Shown here piece after piece: positions 8,433 to 19,215 of a stretch of DNA of 64,000 bases. The notes below the pieces were generated by a model. It made no database searches. It was not told the DNA's origin and saw nothing but the letters and a program-made list of their open reading frames with translations. Every line of letters starts with the position of its first letter. Position 1 is the first letter of the stretch. The position numbers and the translations under genes are program-made. The stretch is from Collinsella sp. TF08-11AT. Lineage in GTDB: Bacteria > Actinomycetota > Coriobacteriia > Coriobacteriales > Coriobacteriaceae. The stretch is from NCBI RefSeq assembly GCF_003437035.1, contig NZ_QSRL01000004.1, positions 62,001-126,000 on the forward strand, read 5' to 3'.

Positions 8433-11081
8433 ATGGTGAAAAAGTCACCGGAAAACACTACTCCCGCAATTGTGGACAACGTAGAGGCGCTTGAGGCTAA
8501 GCTCGCTCAGATGCGAGAGGCCCAGGCGCTTTTTGCTACGTACACGCAGGAGCAGGTCGACAAGATCTTCTATGAGGCCGCCATGGCCGCCAACAAGGCT
8601 CGTATCCCGTTGGCGAAGATGGCCATCGAGGAGACCGGCCGCGGCGTTCTTGAGGACAAGGTCATCAAGAACCACTACGCCGCAGAGTACATCTACAACG
8701 CTTACAAGAACACCAAGACCTGTGGTGTCCTGGAGCGCGACGAGGCTTACGGCATCACCAAGATCGCCGAGCCCATCGGCATCGTGGGCGCCGTCATCCC
8801 GACGACCAACCCCACCTCCACTGCGATCTTCAAGACGCTGATCAGCCTGAAGACCCGCAACGCCATCATCATCTCCCCGCACCCGGCAGCCGCCAAGTGC
8901 ACCATCGCCGCCGCCAAGCTCGTGCTTGACGCCGCCGTCAAGGCCGGCGCCCCCGAGGGCATCATCGGCTGGGTCGATGTCCCCTCCATCGAGCTGACCA
9001 ACATGGTCATGCGCGACGTCGACATCATCCTCGCCACCGGTGGCCCGGGCATGGTCAAGGCCGCTTACTCCTCGGGCAAGCCCGCCCTGGGCGTTGGCGC
9101 CGGTAACACCCCGGTCGTCATCGACGACACCGCCGACGTGCTGCTCGCCGTCAACTCCATCATCCACTCCAAGACCTTCGACAACGGCATGATCTGCGCT
9201 TCCGAGCAGTCCGTGACCGTCATCGACACCATCTATGACCAGGTCAAGGCCGAGTTCCAAAAGCGCGGCTGCTACTTCGTCAAGCAGGGTGCCGAGATGG
9301 AGGCCCTGCGTGCCGCCATGTTCAAGAACGGCGCCCTCGATCACCGCATCCCCGGCATGGCTGCCGCCAAGATCGCCGAGCTCGCCGGCATCGAGGTTCC
9401 CGCCAAGACCAAGATCTTGATCGCCGAGGTCACCTCCACCGACCCCGCAAAGGAGGAGTTCTCCCACGAGAAGCTCTCCCCGGTCCTGGCCATGTACCAC
9501 GCCAAGGACTTCCAGGAGGCCGTCGACAAGGCCGAGCACCTGGTGCTCGCCGGTGGCCCGGGCCACACCGCCTCTCTGTACGTGCACCCCGCCCAGGCCG
9601 AGAAGATCAGCCTGTTCGAGCACGTCATGAAGGCCTGCCGTATCGTCATCAACACCCCGTCCTCGCACGGCGGCATCGGTGACCTGTACAACTTTGGCAT
9701 GAAGCCGTCTCTGACCCTGGGCTGCGGCTCCTGGGGCGGCAACTCCGTCTCCGAGAACGTTGGGGTGAAGCACTTGATCAACGTTAAGACTGTGGCCGAG
9801 CGCCGTGAGAACATGCTGTGGTTCCGCGCTCCCGAGAAGGTCTACTTCAAGAAGGGTTCCACGCCCGTCGCCCTCGACGAGCTCGGTACCGTCATGGGCA
9901 AGAAGCGCGCCTTCATCGTCACCGACCAGTTCCTCTTCAAGAATGGCAACACCCGCGCAATCGAGGCCAAGCTCGACGAGATGGGCATCGCCCACGACTG
10001 CTTCTACGACGTCGAGCCCGATCCGTCGCTGCAGTGCGCACGTCGTGGTGCCAAGCAGATGGCTCTCTTTGAGCCGGACGTCATCATCGCCGTCGGCGGT
10101 GGCTCCGCTATGGACGCCGGCAAGATCATGTGGATGATGTACGAGCACCCCGAGTGCAAGTTTGAGGACATGGCCATGGACTTCATGGACATCCGCAAGC
10201 GTATCTTCACCTTCCCCGAGATGGGCAAGAAGGCCTACTTCGTTGCCGTCCCGACCTCCTCGGGTACCGGCTCCGAGTGCACGCCGTTCGCCATCATCAC
10301 GGACAAGGAGACCGGCATCAAGTGGCCGCTCGCCGACTACGCGCTGCTCCCCAACATGGCTATCGTCGACGCCGACAACTGCATGACCGCCCCGCGCGGC
10401 CTGACCGCTGCCTCCGGCATCGACGTCATGACCCACGCCATCGAGTCCTACGTCTCCATTATGGCTTCCGACTACACCAAGGGCCTCTCCGAGCGCGCTG
10501 CCAAGCTCGTCTTTGAGAACCTGCCCTCCAGCTTCACGAACGGCGCCAAGGACCCGCACGCCCGCGAGGAGATGCACAACGCCTCCTGCATGGCCGGTAT
10601 GGCCTTCGCCAACGCCTTCCTGGGCCTCAACCACTCCATGGCCCACAAGCTCGGCGCCTTCCATCACCTGCCCCACGGCCTCGCCAACGCCGTCATCCTG
10701 ACACGCGTCATGCGCTACAACGCCGCCGAGGCTCCCGTCAAGATGGGTACCTTCTCCCAGTATCCTTATCCCAACGCGCTGCACAACTACGCCGAGATGG
10801 CCAAGTACTGCGGCATCGAGGGCAAGGACGACAAGGAGGTCTTCGAGAACTTCATCACGAAGCTCGAGGAGCTCAAGGACTTCATCGGCGTCAAGAAGAC
10901 CATCGCCGACTACGGTGTTGACGAGCAGTACTTCCTCGACACCCTCGACGAGATGACCGAGCAGGCATTCAACGACCAGTGCACCGGCGCTAACCCGCGC
11001 TACCCGCTCATGAGCGAGATCAAGGAGCTCTACCTGGACGCCTACTACGGCCGCGAGCCTCAGGACTACGCCGTCTGCTAG
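8433..11081 (+). CDS. adhE: Bifunctional acetaldehyde-CoA / alcohol dehydrogenase
   Basis: AdhE reduces acetyl-CoA to acetaldehyde and then ethanol, regenerating NAD+ during fermentation; family members form spirosome filaments. The 882-residue protein fuses an aldehyde dehydrogenase (about 1-440; catalytic Cys in DNGMICASEQSV) to an iron-dependent alcohol dehydrogenase (about 450-882; NAD-binding AVGGGSAMDAGK, iron ligands in GLNHSMAHKLGAFHHLPHG). The ATG at 8433 follows AAGGAGAC. It appears monocistronic with its own promoter and terminator. Codon use is extremely biased to C/G third positions, as in highly expressed genes. An 881-codon antisense open frame is a by-product of that bias. Confidence 0.98.
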   Translation: MVKKSPENTTPAIVDNVEALEAKLAQMREAQALFATYTQEQVDKIFYEAAMAANKARIPLAKMAIEETGRGVLEDKVIKNHYAAEYIYNAYKNTKTCGVLERDEAYGITKIAEPIGIVGAVIPTTNPTSTAIFKTLISLKTRNAIIISPHPAAAKCTIAAAKLVLDAAVKAGAPEGIIGWVDVPSIELTNMVMRDVDIILATGGPGMVKAAYSSGKPALGVGAGNTPVVIDDTADVLLAVNSIIHSKTFDNGMICASEQSVTVIDTIYDQVKAEFQKRGCYFVKQGAEMEALRAAMFKNGALDHRIPGMAAAKIAELAGIEVPAKTKILIAEVTSTDPAKEEFSHEKLSPVLAMYHAKDFQEAVDKAEHLVLAGGPGHTASLYVHPAQAEKISLFEHVMKACRIVINTPSSHGGIGDLYNFGMKPSLTLGCGSWGGNSVSENVGVKHLINVKTVAERRENMLWFRAPEKVYFKKGSTPVALDELGTVMGKKRAFIVTDQFLFKNGNTRAIEAKLDEMGIAHDCFYDVEPDPSLQCARRGAKQMALFEPDVIIAVGGGSAMDAGKIMWMMYEHPECKFEDMAMDFMDIRKRIFTFPEMGKKAYFVAVPTSSGTGSECTPFAIITDKETGIKWPLADYALLPNMAIVDADNCMTAPRGLTAASGIDVMTHAIESYVSIMASDYTKGLSERAAKLVFENLPSSFTNGAKDPHAREEMHNASCMAGMAFANAFLGLNHSMAHKLGAFHHLPHGLANAVILTRVMRYNAAEAPVKMGTFSQYPYPNALHNYAEMAKYCGIEGKDDKEVFENFITKLEELKDFIGVKKTIADYGVDEQYFLDTLDEMTEQAFNDQCTGANPRYPLMSEIKELYLDAYYGREPQDYAVC

Positions 11082-11098
11082 TTTTAGCACGGTTTTTA

Positions 11099-11137
11099 AC
11101 GGCGGGGGTGCACGGGTGTTTCACACACCCCCGCCGT
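11099..11137 (+). terminator. Strong GC hairpin after adhE
   Basis: ACGGCGGGGGTG pairs with CACCCCCGCCGT, a 12-bp stem, just past the adhE stop. No clear U-tract follows (CGCTTCTATC), so it may act as an imperfect terminator or as a 3' stabilising stem before the next gene. Confidence 0.6.
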
Positions 11138-11169
11138 CGCTTCTATCGCATCGTTGAAAGGATGCAACC

Positions 11170-11934
11170 ATGCTGCTACCCGATTCCAAGACCGAGCTCG
11201 TCCGCCGTGGCAACAAGGTCGTTTACGACCTGGGCGACAAGATCGTCAAGGTCTTTAACGAGACCAAGCCTGTCTCTGACGTGTTCAACGAGGCTTTGAA
11301 TCTTGCCCGCATCAATGAGTGCGGCATCCGCAGCCCCAAGGCGCTCGAGGTTTCCCAGCTCGAGAACGCCAACGGCTGGGCGCTCGTGACCGAGAAGGTT
11401 CCGGGCACCACCCTTGCCGAGAAGATGACTGCCGAGCCCCAGCGCTTTGGTGAGTACCTCGAGATGTTCGTCGACCTCCAGATCGAGATCCACGGTTACA
11501 CCTCCCCGCTGCTCAACCGTCAGCGCGACAAGTTCGCCCGCATGATCGACAGCCTTGATCAGCTCAATGCCACCACGCGCTACAACCTTCAGGAGCGTCT
11601 GGACGGCATGACCAAGGAGTTCAAGGTCTGCCACGGCGACTTCAACCCCTCCAACGTCATCGTCGGCGACGACGGCCAGCTCTATGTGTGCGACTGGGCA
11701 CACGCCACCCAGGGCTCCCCTGCTGCCGACGTTGCCACCACCTACCTGCTCTTCGCCCTCAACAGCAAGGACCAGGCTGAGGCCTACCTGGAGCTCTACT
11801 GCGACCGCGCCGACATGCCCATGCAGGTCGTGCGTCAGTGGACGAGCATCGTCGCTGCTTCCGAGCTCGCTCGTAAGCGCAACGTGAACGATGAGTTCCT
11901 GAAGAACTGGATCGACGTCGTCGATTATCAGTAA
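11170..11934 (+). CDS. APH-like phosphotransferase family protein
   Basis: A 254-residue protein of the aminoglycoside-phosphotransferase/choline-kinase fold. It has the Brenner-type catalytic motif HGDFNPSN (H155, D157, N162) and the metal-binding CDWAHA (D175). The N-lobe has an ATP-lysine candidate in GDKIVKVFN (about 22-30). No signal peptide or membrane segment is seen. The substrate cannot be read from sequence: small-molecule, sugar or choline-like substrates all fit, and resistance is not implied. ATG follows GAAAGGATGCAACC. It lies 88 bp after adhE and ends in its own terminator. Confidence 0.8.
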   Translation: MLLPDSKTELVRRGNKVVYDLGDKIVKVFNETKPVSDVFNEALNLARINECGIRSPKALEVSQLENANGWALVTEKVPGTTLAEKMTAEPQRFGEYLEMFVDLQIEIHGYTSPLLNRQRDKFARMIDSLDQLNATTRYNLQERLDGMTKEFKVCHGDFNPSNVIVGDDGQLYVCDWAHATQGSPAADVATTYLLFALNSKDQAEAYLELYCDRADMPMQVVRQWTSIVAASELARKRNVNDEFLKNWIDVVDYQ

Positions 11935-11968
11935 TATCTGAGCGATTTATTTCGCATCGGAGGCACAA

Positions 11969-12003
11969 GAAAACCCCGCAGCTCATATGGGCTGTGGGGT
12001 TTT
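11969..12003 (+). terminator. Intrinsic terminator after the APH-like gene
   Basis: AAAACCCCGCAGC pairs with GCTGTGGGGTTTT and the arm runs into TTTTTCTTT. It is a classic rho-independent terminator. Confidence 0.9.
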
Positions 12004-12029
12004 TCTTTACCCATCGAGTTTATTCACGC

Positions 12030-12077
12030 AACAAAATAGACTGCTCCGCATCTCATCCTAAGAGAGATACGGAGCAG
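12030..12077 (-). terminator. Intrinsic terminator of the proS end of the minus-strand operon
   Basis: CTGCTCCG-ATCTC arms (12041-12054 with 12064-12077) form a roughly 13-bp stem with one wobble. On the minus strand it is followed by TCTATTTTGTTG. It closes the pyrH-to-proS series. Confidence 0.8.
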
Positions 12078-12110
12078 CCCCGCAATTACATCTAATAGCA
12101 GAAACGTCGA

Positions 12111-13832
<1,722 letters not shown>

Positions 13833-14915
13833 TTATTTCTCCTCAATTAGTTTGTCGACCTCGGCCATAAGCGCGTCGACAATTTGATCCTCAGCTACTT
13901 TACCAATGATCTTGCCATGCGAAAAGAGCAGGCCCTGACCTCGTCCACAGGCCACGCCTAGGTCGGCGTCGGAAGCCTCGCCGGGGCCATTAACGGCACA
14001 CCCCATCACGGCGATCGAAAGCAGCGCGGAGTAGTTCTTAAGCCGCTCGGTGACCTCCTCGGCAATGGGAATAAGGTTAACCTGGCAGCGAGCGCACGTA
14101 GGGCACGAGACGATCTCCGGACCACGGCGGCGCAGGCCCAGCGACTGCAAAATTCCCCAGGCGACCGGCGGCTCCTCGACCGGATCGGCCGTGAGCGAGA
14201 CGCGCATGGTGTCACCGATACCCTCAGACAGCAGGATACCAAGACCCACCGAGCTCTTGATGGTGCCCTGCAGCTTGGTACCTGCCTCCGTCACGCCCAA
14301 ATGAAGCGGAACATGGGGGATTTCGCGCGACAGGGCACGATAGGTATCAAGCGTCGTAGACACGCTATGTGCCTTGGCGGAAAGCACGATGTTGGTAAAG
14401 CCGCGGTCCTCAAAGTGCTTGACGAAGCGCTCGCTCGACATCACGAGTTTCTCGGGCTGCGTAAGCCCATCGCGCTCGGCGATATCCTGCTCAAGCGAGC
14501 CGGCGTTCACGCCAATGCGAATCGCGCACCCAGCGGCGCCCGCAGCATCGATCGCGGCATCGACCTTGGCCCAATCGCCGATGTTGCCGGGATTGATACG
14601 CAGCTTGGCGGCACCGGCCTCAACGGCACCAATGGCGAGCTTATGGTTAAAGTGGATATCAGCGACAATCGGCACCGGAGACTCGGCACAGATGGTGCGG
14701 AAACCCTCAAGCGCGGCCTCGGTGGGCACGCTCACACGCACGATATCGCAGCCAGCCTGCGCCAACGCGCACACTTGCGCAAGCGTTGCCTGGGCATCAG
14801 CGGTATCGGTGCAGGTCATGGATTGGACCACCACCGGCGCGCCGCCACCGATCTGCACACCGCCCACATGCACGGGGCGCGTCAACTCGCGAGGCAAAGG
14901 ATGGGATAAAGACAA
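13833..14915 (-). CDS. ispG: 4-hydroxy-3-methylbut-2-en-1-yl diphosphate synthase
   Basis: The iron-sulfur enzyme of the MEP isoprenoid pathway converts MEcPP to HMBPP. It has about 360 residues. Cluster ligands sit in CPTCARCQVN and GCAVNGPGE. The TIM-barrel half is marked by VQSMTCTDTAD and LRINPGN. A longer in-frame frame reaches into rseP, but the TTG at 14913-14915 has AGGGGAG eight bases upstream and begins just after the rseP stop, so it is preferred. With dxr two genes upstream, two MEP-pathway steps share this operon, alongside uppS, which uses their product. Confidence 0.95.
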   Translation of the reverse strand: MSLSHPLPRELTRPVHVGGVQIGGGAPVVVQSMTCTDTADAQATLAQVCALAQAGCDIVRVSVPTEAALEGFRTICAESPVPIVADIHFNHKLAIGAVEAGAAKLRINPGNIGDWAKVDAAIDAAGAAGCAIRIGVNAGSLEQDIAERDGLTQPEKLVMSSERFVKHFEDRGFTNIVLSAKAHSVSTTLDTYRALSREIPHVPLHLGVTEAGTKLQGTIKSSVGLGILLSEGIGDTMRVSLTADPVEEPPVAWGILQSLGLRRRGPEIVSCPTCARCQVNLIPIAEEVTERLKNYSALLSIAVMGCAVNGPGEASDADLGVACGRGQGLLFSHGKIIGKVAEDQIVDALMAEVDKLIEEK

Positions 14916-14928
14916 TCCAAACACTCCC

Positions 14929-16290
14929 CTACAGAATAAATCGAAGGATGTCGGAACGAAGCATATAGACAAACAGCAGCGCAAAGAGCGCGATGCCCAC
15001 ATAGCTCACAATCGTCTGGACCTTGAGCGGAAGCTCGCGGCCCGCAATCTTTTGAATGATCTCGATGACCAGCTTGCCGCCATCGAGTGGTGGGATGGGC
15101 AGCAGGTTCATAAAGCCAAGCGAGAACGAGATGAGCGCGGCAAACGACAGGAACGTTACGGGGCCGGCAGCAGCAGCCTGTGAGGACATAACGCTAATAC
15201 CCACGATCGAAGAAGACTGATCGAGAATCTCCATCGTATGCTGCGGCTGGAGTAGGCGCATCACGCCATCCGCCGTCTGTACAACATAGGAGAATGACAG
15301 ACGCGCCGAGGTGATCGGGTCTAAACGGACCACCTGCATAGAGGCATACACACCTAGGCGCTCGTCCTCTTTGAGCGCAACCGTGGTCGAATGCTGCTTG
15401 CCGTCACGCTCGTACTCGATGGCGATATCGTCCTTACCGGCGGCCTTGCCGATGGTATCGTAGACATCCATCCAAGTAGAACATGAGACACCGTCAACCG
15501 AAAGGATCGCATCACCGGCCTCGATACCCGCCTTGGCGGCAATAGACCCCTCGTCAACCTGACCGATCACGTTGGTATCCATCGGCACGGTGACACCCGC
15601 AATGGAATAGATGCTCATAAGGAGCAAAAAACCCGTCAAGATATTGACGATAATGCCTGCGAGCAGCATAAAGGCGCGCTTGAGAAAGCCTTGGCCAAGA
15701 TAGGTGTGCGAGCGTTCTTGCGCAAGGAACTCGGCCTCGCCGCACGGCAGCTCCCACACATCGCCCTCGGCAGTCGCATGTTCGCGATCGAAACGGCGAC
15801 CATCAAAGGTGGTATAGCCTGCCGTGTCTCGTGGCAACGTCTGATATTTGGTGGGATAGTAGCTCGGCGAGGGCTTCTCCCCTTCCTCATACCAGGGCGC
15901 GATGGAGCCCCAGCCCAGCAAAAGGGCGCATGCCTCGAGCACATCCTCCTCGGAAAGTTCGAGCTCGACAGCAAGGTCGGCCACGGTCACGCGACCATGA
16001 CGATAGATAGCCGCGAGCACGCGATCGGCGCACGAAACATCGGTCGGATCCATACCGCAGATGGCAGCGTAGCCACCCAGCAGCAGCGGGGTCACGCCAA
16101 ACTTGGTTCCAATGCGACGCGACGTGTAATGGATGTCAAAGCGGCACGGCAGACCCAAAAAGAACTCGGTCACACGGACGCCGCAGGCACGCGCCGCCAA
16201 AAAGTGGCCGCCCTCGTGCAAAAACACGAGGACGGAAAGCATCAGCAGGCCCCAAAAGACCGATGAGAGAACGCTCAGAACAGTATCCAT
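14929..16290 (-). CDS. rseP: Site-2 (RseP-type) membrane zinc metalloprotease with an unusual insert
   Basis: An intramembrane protease of the M50 family, which typically cleaves anti-sigma factors or leader peptides. In the 453-residue product HEGGH (25-29) lies in the first membrane helix and the third zinc ligand in PIPPLDGGKL near the C-terminus. A PDZ-like domain containing AKAGIEAGDAILSVDG lies around 240-330, and membrane helices at about 205-230, 375-400 and 430-450. Between the re-entrant GGY motif (about 73) and the second helix (about 203) lie roughly 125 residues instead of the usual 30 or so. Residues 86-128 resemble a winged helix (VADLAVELELSEEDVLEACA). The start is ATG 16290; a TTG at 16305 is possible. 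Confidence 0.92.
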   Translation of the reverse strand: MDTVLSVLSSVFWGLLMLSVLVFLHEGGHFLAARACGVRVTEFFLGLPCRFDIHYTSRRIGTKFGVTPLLLGGYAAICGMDPTDVSCADRVLAAIYRHGRVTVADLAVELELSEEDVLEACALLLGWGSIAPWYEEGEKPSPSYYPTKYQTLPRDTAGYTTFDGRRFDREHATAEGDVWELPCGEAEFLAQERSHTYLGQGFLKRAFMLLAGIIVNILTGFLLLMSIYSIAGVTVPMDTNVIGQVDEGSIAAKAGIEAGDAILSVDGVSCSTWMDVYDTIGKAAGKDDIAIEYERDGKQHSTTVALKEDERLGVYASMQVVRLDPITSARLSFSYVVQTADGVMRLLQPQHTMEILDQSSSIVGISVMSSQAAAAGPVTFLSFAALISFSLGFMNLLPIPPLDGGKLVIEIIQKIAGRELPLKVQTIVSYVGIALFALLFVYMLRSDILRFIL

Positions 16291-16315
16291 AAAACGAAAA
16301 AGCAATCCTTATGGG

Positions 16316-17503
16316 TTAGGAACGGGTTGCGGCGAGCACCTGCGCAGCCTTTTCACGCGCCCACGCATCGATGTCGCGAAGCTGCTCAAACGAATCGACC
16401 ACCTGCATATCGTGGGCGTCCATGCAGGATTCCACAATGCGATCGATATCGGTAAAGCTGCAGCCATCGTGCAGGAAGGCATCGACGGCGACCTCGTTGG
16501 CGGCATTGAGCACGCACGGCATGGTGCCACCCGTCTTGCCGGCACGCTCGGCCAGTGCCAGACAGCGGAAGGTATCCATGTCGGCAGCATCAAACGTGAG
16601 CTGCCCCAGCTCGCGGAAATCGATACGAGGCGCCGGAGTATCCCAACGCTCGGGATACGAGAACGCGAACTGGATGGGAATACGCATGTCGGATGCACCG
16701 AGATGCGCCATCACGGAGCCGTCGGCGAACTCGACCATAGAGTGAATCTTGGACTGACGCTGCACGACCACGTTAATGAAATCGAGGTCGCAGTTAAACA
16801 GATGCATGGCCTCAATGCGCTCCAGGCCCTTGTTCATGAGGGTGGCGGAGTCGATGGTGATCTTGGCACCCATGGCCCACGTGGGATGTGCGAGGGCATC
16901 GGCACGCGTCACGCGATCGAGCTCGTCACGCGTGCGGCCAAAGAACGGACCGCCCGAGCAGGTGAGCCAAATACAATGAGCCTCGCGCGGGTTCTCCCCC
17001 AGATAGCACTGGTAGATGGCGGAATGCTCAGAGTCGACCGGAATAAGCTGGCCCGGTTGCGCCAACGGCATAAGCAAGTCGCCACCGACGACGAGGGACT
17101 CCTTGTTGGCAAGGGCAAGGCGCTTATTCGAGATCAAGGCCGCATGGCTCGCCTCGAGACCGGCGGCGCCCACAATAGCGACGAGCACGCAGTCGACATC
17201 GTCGCGACGTGCGAGCTCGCAAACCGCCTGCGCGCCAACGCCGAGCTTCGTTCCCTCGGGCAACTCCTGCAGCACGGCGTCATCGCCATGAGCGACATCG
17301 GCCACGGCAACCGCCGGAACCGAGAACTCGCGGGCAGCGGCAACGAGCTCGGAGGTACTGGAGTTAACGGACAGCGCCGTCACCTGCAGGCGATCGGCAT
17401 GCTGGCGGCACACATCGAGCGCCTGGGTGCCGATAGAGCCTGTACAGCCCAGGATGGCAACACGAAGGCGTCCATCGGGGCCATACGTCGTCTGGAATGA
17501 CAT
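16316..17503 (-). CDS. dxr: 1-deoxy-D-xylulose-5-phosphate reductoisomerase
   Basis: Second enzyme of the MEP pathway: NADPH-dependent rearrangement of DXP to MEP. The 395-residue length is standard. It has NADPH-binding GCTGSIGTQALDV near residue 19, the metal/substrate segment VDSEHSAIYQC and SGGPFFGR. The ATG overlaps the cdsA stop codon (TAATG), with GGAGG nine bases upstream, so it is translationally coupled in the uppS-cdsA-dxr-rseP-ispG series found in many bacteria. Confidence 0.98.
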   Translation of the reverse strand: MSFQTTYGPDGRLRVAILGCTGSIGTQALDVCRQHADRLQVTALSVNSSTSELVAAAREFSVPAVAVADVAHGDDAVLQELPEGTKLGVGAQAVCELARRDDVDCVLVAIVGAAGLEASHAALISNKRLALANKESLVVGGDLLMPLAQPGQLIPVDSEHSAIYQCYLGENPREAHCIWLTCSGGPFFGRTRDELDRVTRADALAHPTWAMGAKITIDSATLMNKGLERIEAMHLFNCDLDFINVVVQRQSKIHSMVEFADGSVMAHLGASDMRIPIQFAFSYPERWDTPAPRIDFRELGQLTFDAADMDTFRCLALAERAGKTGGTMPCVLNAANEVAVDAFLHDGCSFTDIDRIVESCMDAHDMQVVDSFEQLRDIDAWAREKAAQVLAATRS

Positions 17504-18417
17504 TACAGCACGCCTCCGATCATCAAAAGCAGCTGCGCGGTAATGCAGCCAAAGATAAGCGAATCGCTACGGTCGAGCATGCCGCCATGGCCCGGGATAA
17601 GGTTGCCGGAATCTTTGACGCCCACACCGCGCTTGATGCGCGACTCGATAAGGTCGCCGATAACGCCCAGAATGGACACGACCACGCCGCACAGCAGCGC
17701 ATAGGGCAGGCTGAGCTTGTAGAAGTGCGTCGCCCACAGGATGAGCCAAATCAAAACCGAGCCCAAGATGCCGCCGGCAAACCCCTCCCAGCTCTTTTTG
17801 GGAGAGATCTTGGGAACCATCTTGTGCTTGCCGATACGGCTGCCCACGATGTAGGCAAACGAATCGGAGACCCAAAGGGACGCGCAAACGCCCACTGAAA
17901 GCAGGGCGCCGGCAAAACCGGGCACGGCATCGCGCAGCAGCACGATAGCCGACAGCATAAAGCCAGTGTAGATGGGACCCATGAGCGTCACGGCCACATC
18001 AGAGATGCGGGTACGCGGCGACCAAACATACCAAATGCCCACAGCGAGCATCAGGGCAAAAAGCAGGGCATTCAACAACATCGAATCGCCCAACGCCGAC
18101 AGCGGAAAGAGTACGGCGGCAGCGATACCCATGCGCTCGTTAGCCATCTTGCCATCGAGCCTCGTCATACGGAAAAACTCATAGCAGCACAGACCGCTCA
18201 TGACAGAAACAAAGATGGCCGTGGGCACGATACCCAAAACCAGGCACAGGATAAAGACAACGGCGTAGACGATACCGGCGGCGGCACGGGTGATAAAGCC
18301 CGCCAGCCACGAACCGGTGCCGCTCTTTGCTGCAGGTGCTCCCGCAGCGGCAGCCTTGCGCGCAGGCGCCGCGGAAACTGGCGTCTTGGGAGCAGATGCC
18401 TTGGGACGATCGGACAC
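17503..18417 (-). CDS. cdsA: Phosphatidate cytidylyltransferase (CDP-diglyceride synthase)
   Basis: Makes CDP-diacylglycerol for phospholipid synthesis in the membrane. The 304-residue protein has a 35-residue Ala/Pro/Lys-rich cytosolic leader, then about eight membrane helices. The family signature KDSGNLIPGHGGMLDRSDS is near the C-terminus, preceded by SPKKSWEGFAGG. GTG start with GGAGG seven bases upstream, two bases past the uppS stop. Confidence 0.97.
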   Translation of the reverse strand: MSDRPKASAPKTPVSAAPARKAAAAGAPAAKSGTGSWLAGFITRAAAGIVYAVVFILCLVLGIVPTAIFVSVMSGLCCYEFFRMTRLDGKMANERMGIAAAVLFPLSALGDSMLLNALLFALMLAVGIWYVWSPRTRISDVAVTLMGPIYTGFMLSAIVLLRDAVPGFAGALLSVGVCASLWVSDSFAYIVGSRIGKHKMVPKISPKKSWEGFAGGILGSVLIWLILWATHFYKLSLPYALLCGVVVSILGVIGDLIESRIKRGVGVKDSGNLIPGHGGMLDRSDSLIFGCITAQLLLMIGGVL

Positions 18418-18419
18418 GA

Positions 18420-19214
18420 TTAAGCCTCCTCGGTCTTACTCAGTCCACCAAACCTACGATCACGGCCCTGATAGGCCAAAATGGCGTCGACAAGGCCCCA
18501 ACGATCAAAGTCGGGCCAATAGGTATCGGTGACGTAGAATTCGGAATAAGCCACCTGCCACAGCAGATAGTTCGAAAGGCGCAGCTCGCCAGAAGTGCGA
18601 ATCACGAGCTCCGGATCGGGAAGACCGGCGGTGTACAGGTGCGAAGCAACCATATCATCGTCGATAGCGGCAAGATCGATCTTTCCAGCGGCGGCATCAA
18701 GTGCGATCTGGCGGACAGCGCGGGTGATCTCAGCACGGGCACCGTAGTTAACGGCCAGCGCCAGCGTCATACCGGTATGGTCGGCGCATTCGGCAAGGCC
18801 GCGCTCAAAGACATCGCGGGTCTTCTTGGGCAGCGCGGAAATGTCACCCAAAAAGACAACACGCACGTTTTCGCGCTTCAGAAGCGGCAGCTCGTCGATA
18901 AACGTCTTGGCAAACAGATGCATCAAAACGTTGACCTCATGCTGCGGACGGTTCCAGTTTTCGGTAGAAAACGCATAGGCAGAAAGCACGTCGACGCCTA
19001 GGCGCACGCAGGCGGTAATGATCTCGCGCAGCGAGACGATACCTGCCTTATGACCCTCGGTGCGCGCAAGACCGCGCGACGTAGCCCAACGACCGTTGCC
19101 GTCCATGATGCACGAGATATGGTGCGGAATCTTATTGAGGTCAAGGTCGGAAAAACCGACGCCCGCAGGGGCGTCGGCAAAGTACTCGACCAGTTTATGC
19201 TCGTCGTATTGCAC
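18420..19214 (-). CDS. uppS: Isoprenyl (undecaprenyl) diphosphate synthase
   Basis: A cis-prenyltransferase extending farnesyl-PP with IPP to the C55 lipid carrier of peptidoglycan. The 264-residue protein has the substrate-binding ISCIMDGNGRWA (about 33-44), GHKAGI, YAFSTENWNRP and the C-terminal DLVIRTSGE-like segment PELVIRTSGELRLSNY. The GTG start lies one base after the frr stop, with GGAG overlapping the frr end. In actinobacteria chain length can differ, so C55 is inferred. Confidence 0.96.
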   Translation of the reverse strand: MQYDEHKLVEYFADAPAGVGFSDLDLNKIPHHISCIMDGNGRWATSRGLARTEGHKAGIVSLREIITACVRLGVDVLSAYAFSTENWNRPQHEVNVLMHLFAKTFIDELPLLKRENVRVVFLGDISALPKKTRDVFERGLAECADHTGMTLALAVNYGARAEITRAVRQIALDAAAGKIDLAAIDDDMVASHLYTAGLPDPELVIRTSGELRLSNYLLWQVAYSEFYVTDTYWPDFDRWGLVDAILAYQGRDRRFGGLSKTEEA

Positions 19215-19215
19215 C

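Noticed and set aside
8445..11090. 881-codon open frame antisense to adhE
   Set aside because: It mirrors adhE exactly and arises because nearly every codon there ends in C or G, which removes antisense stops. Its translation is low-complexity Gly/Val/Leu/Asp-rich with no family motif.
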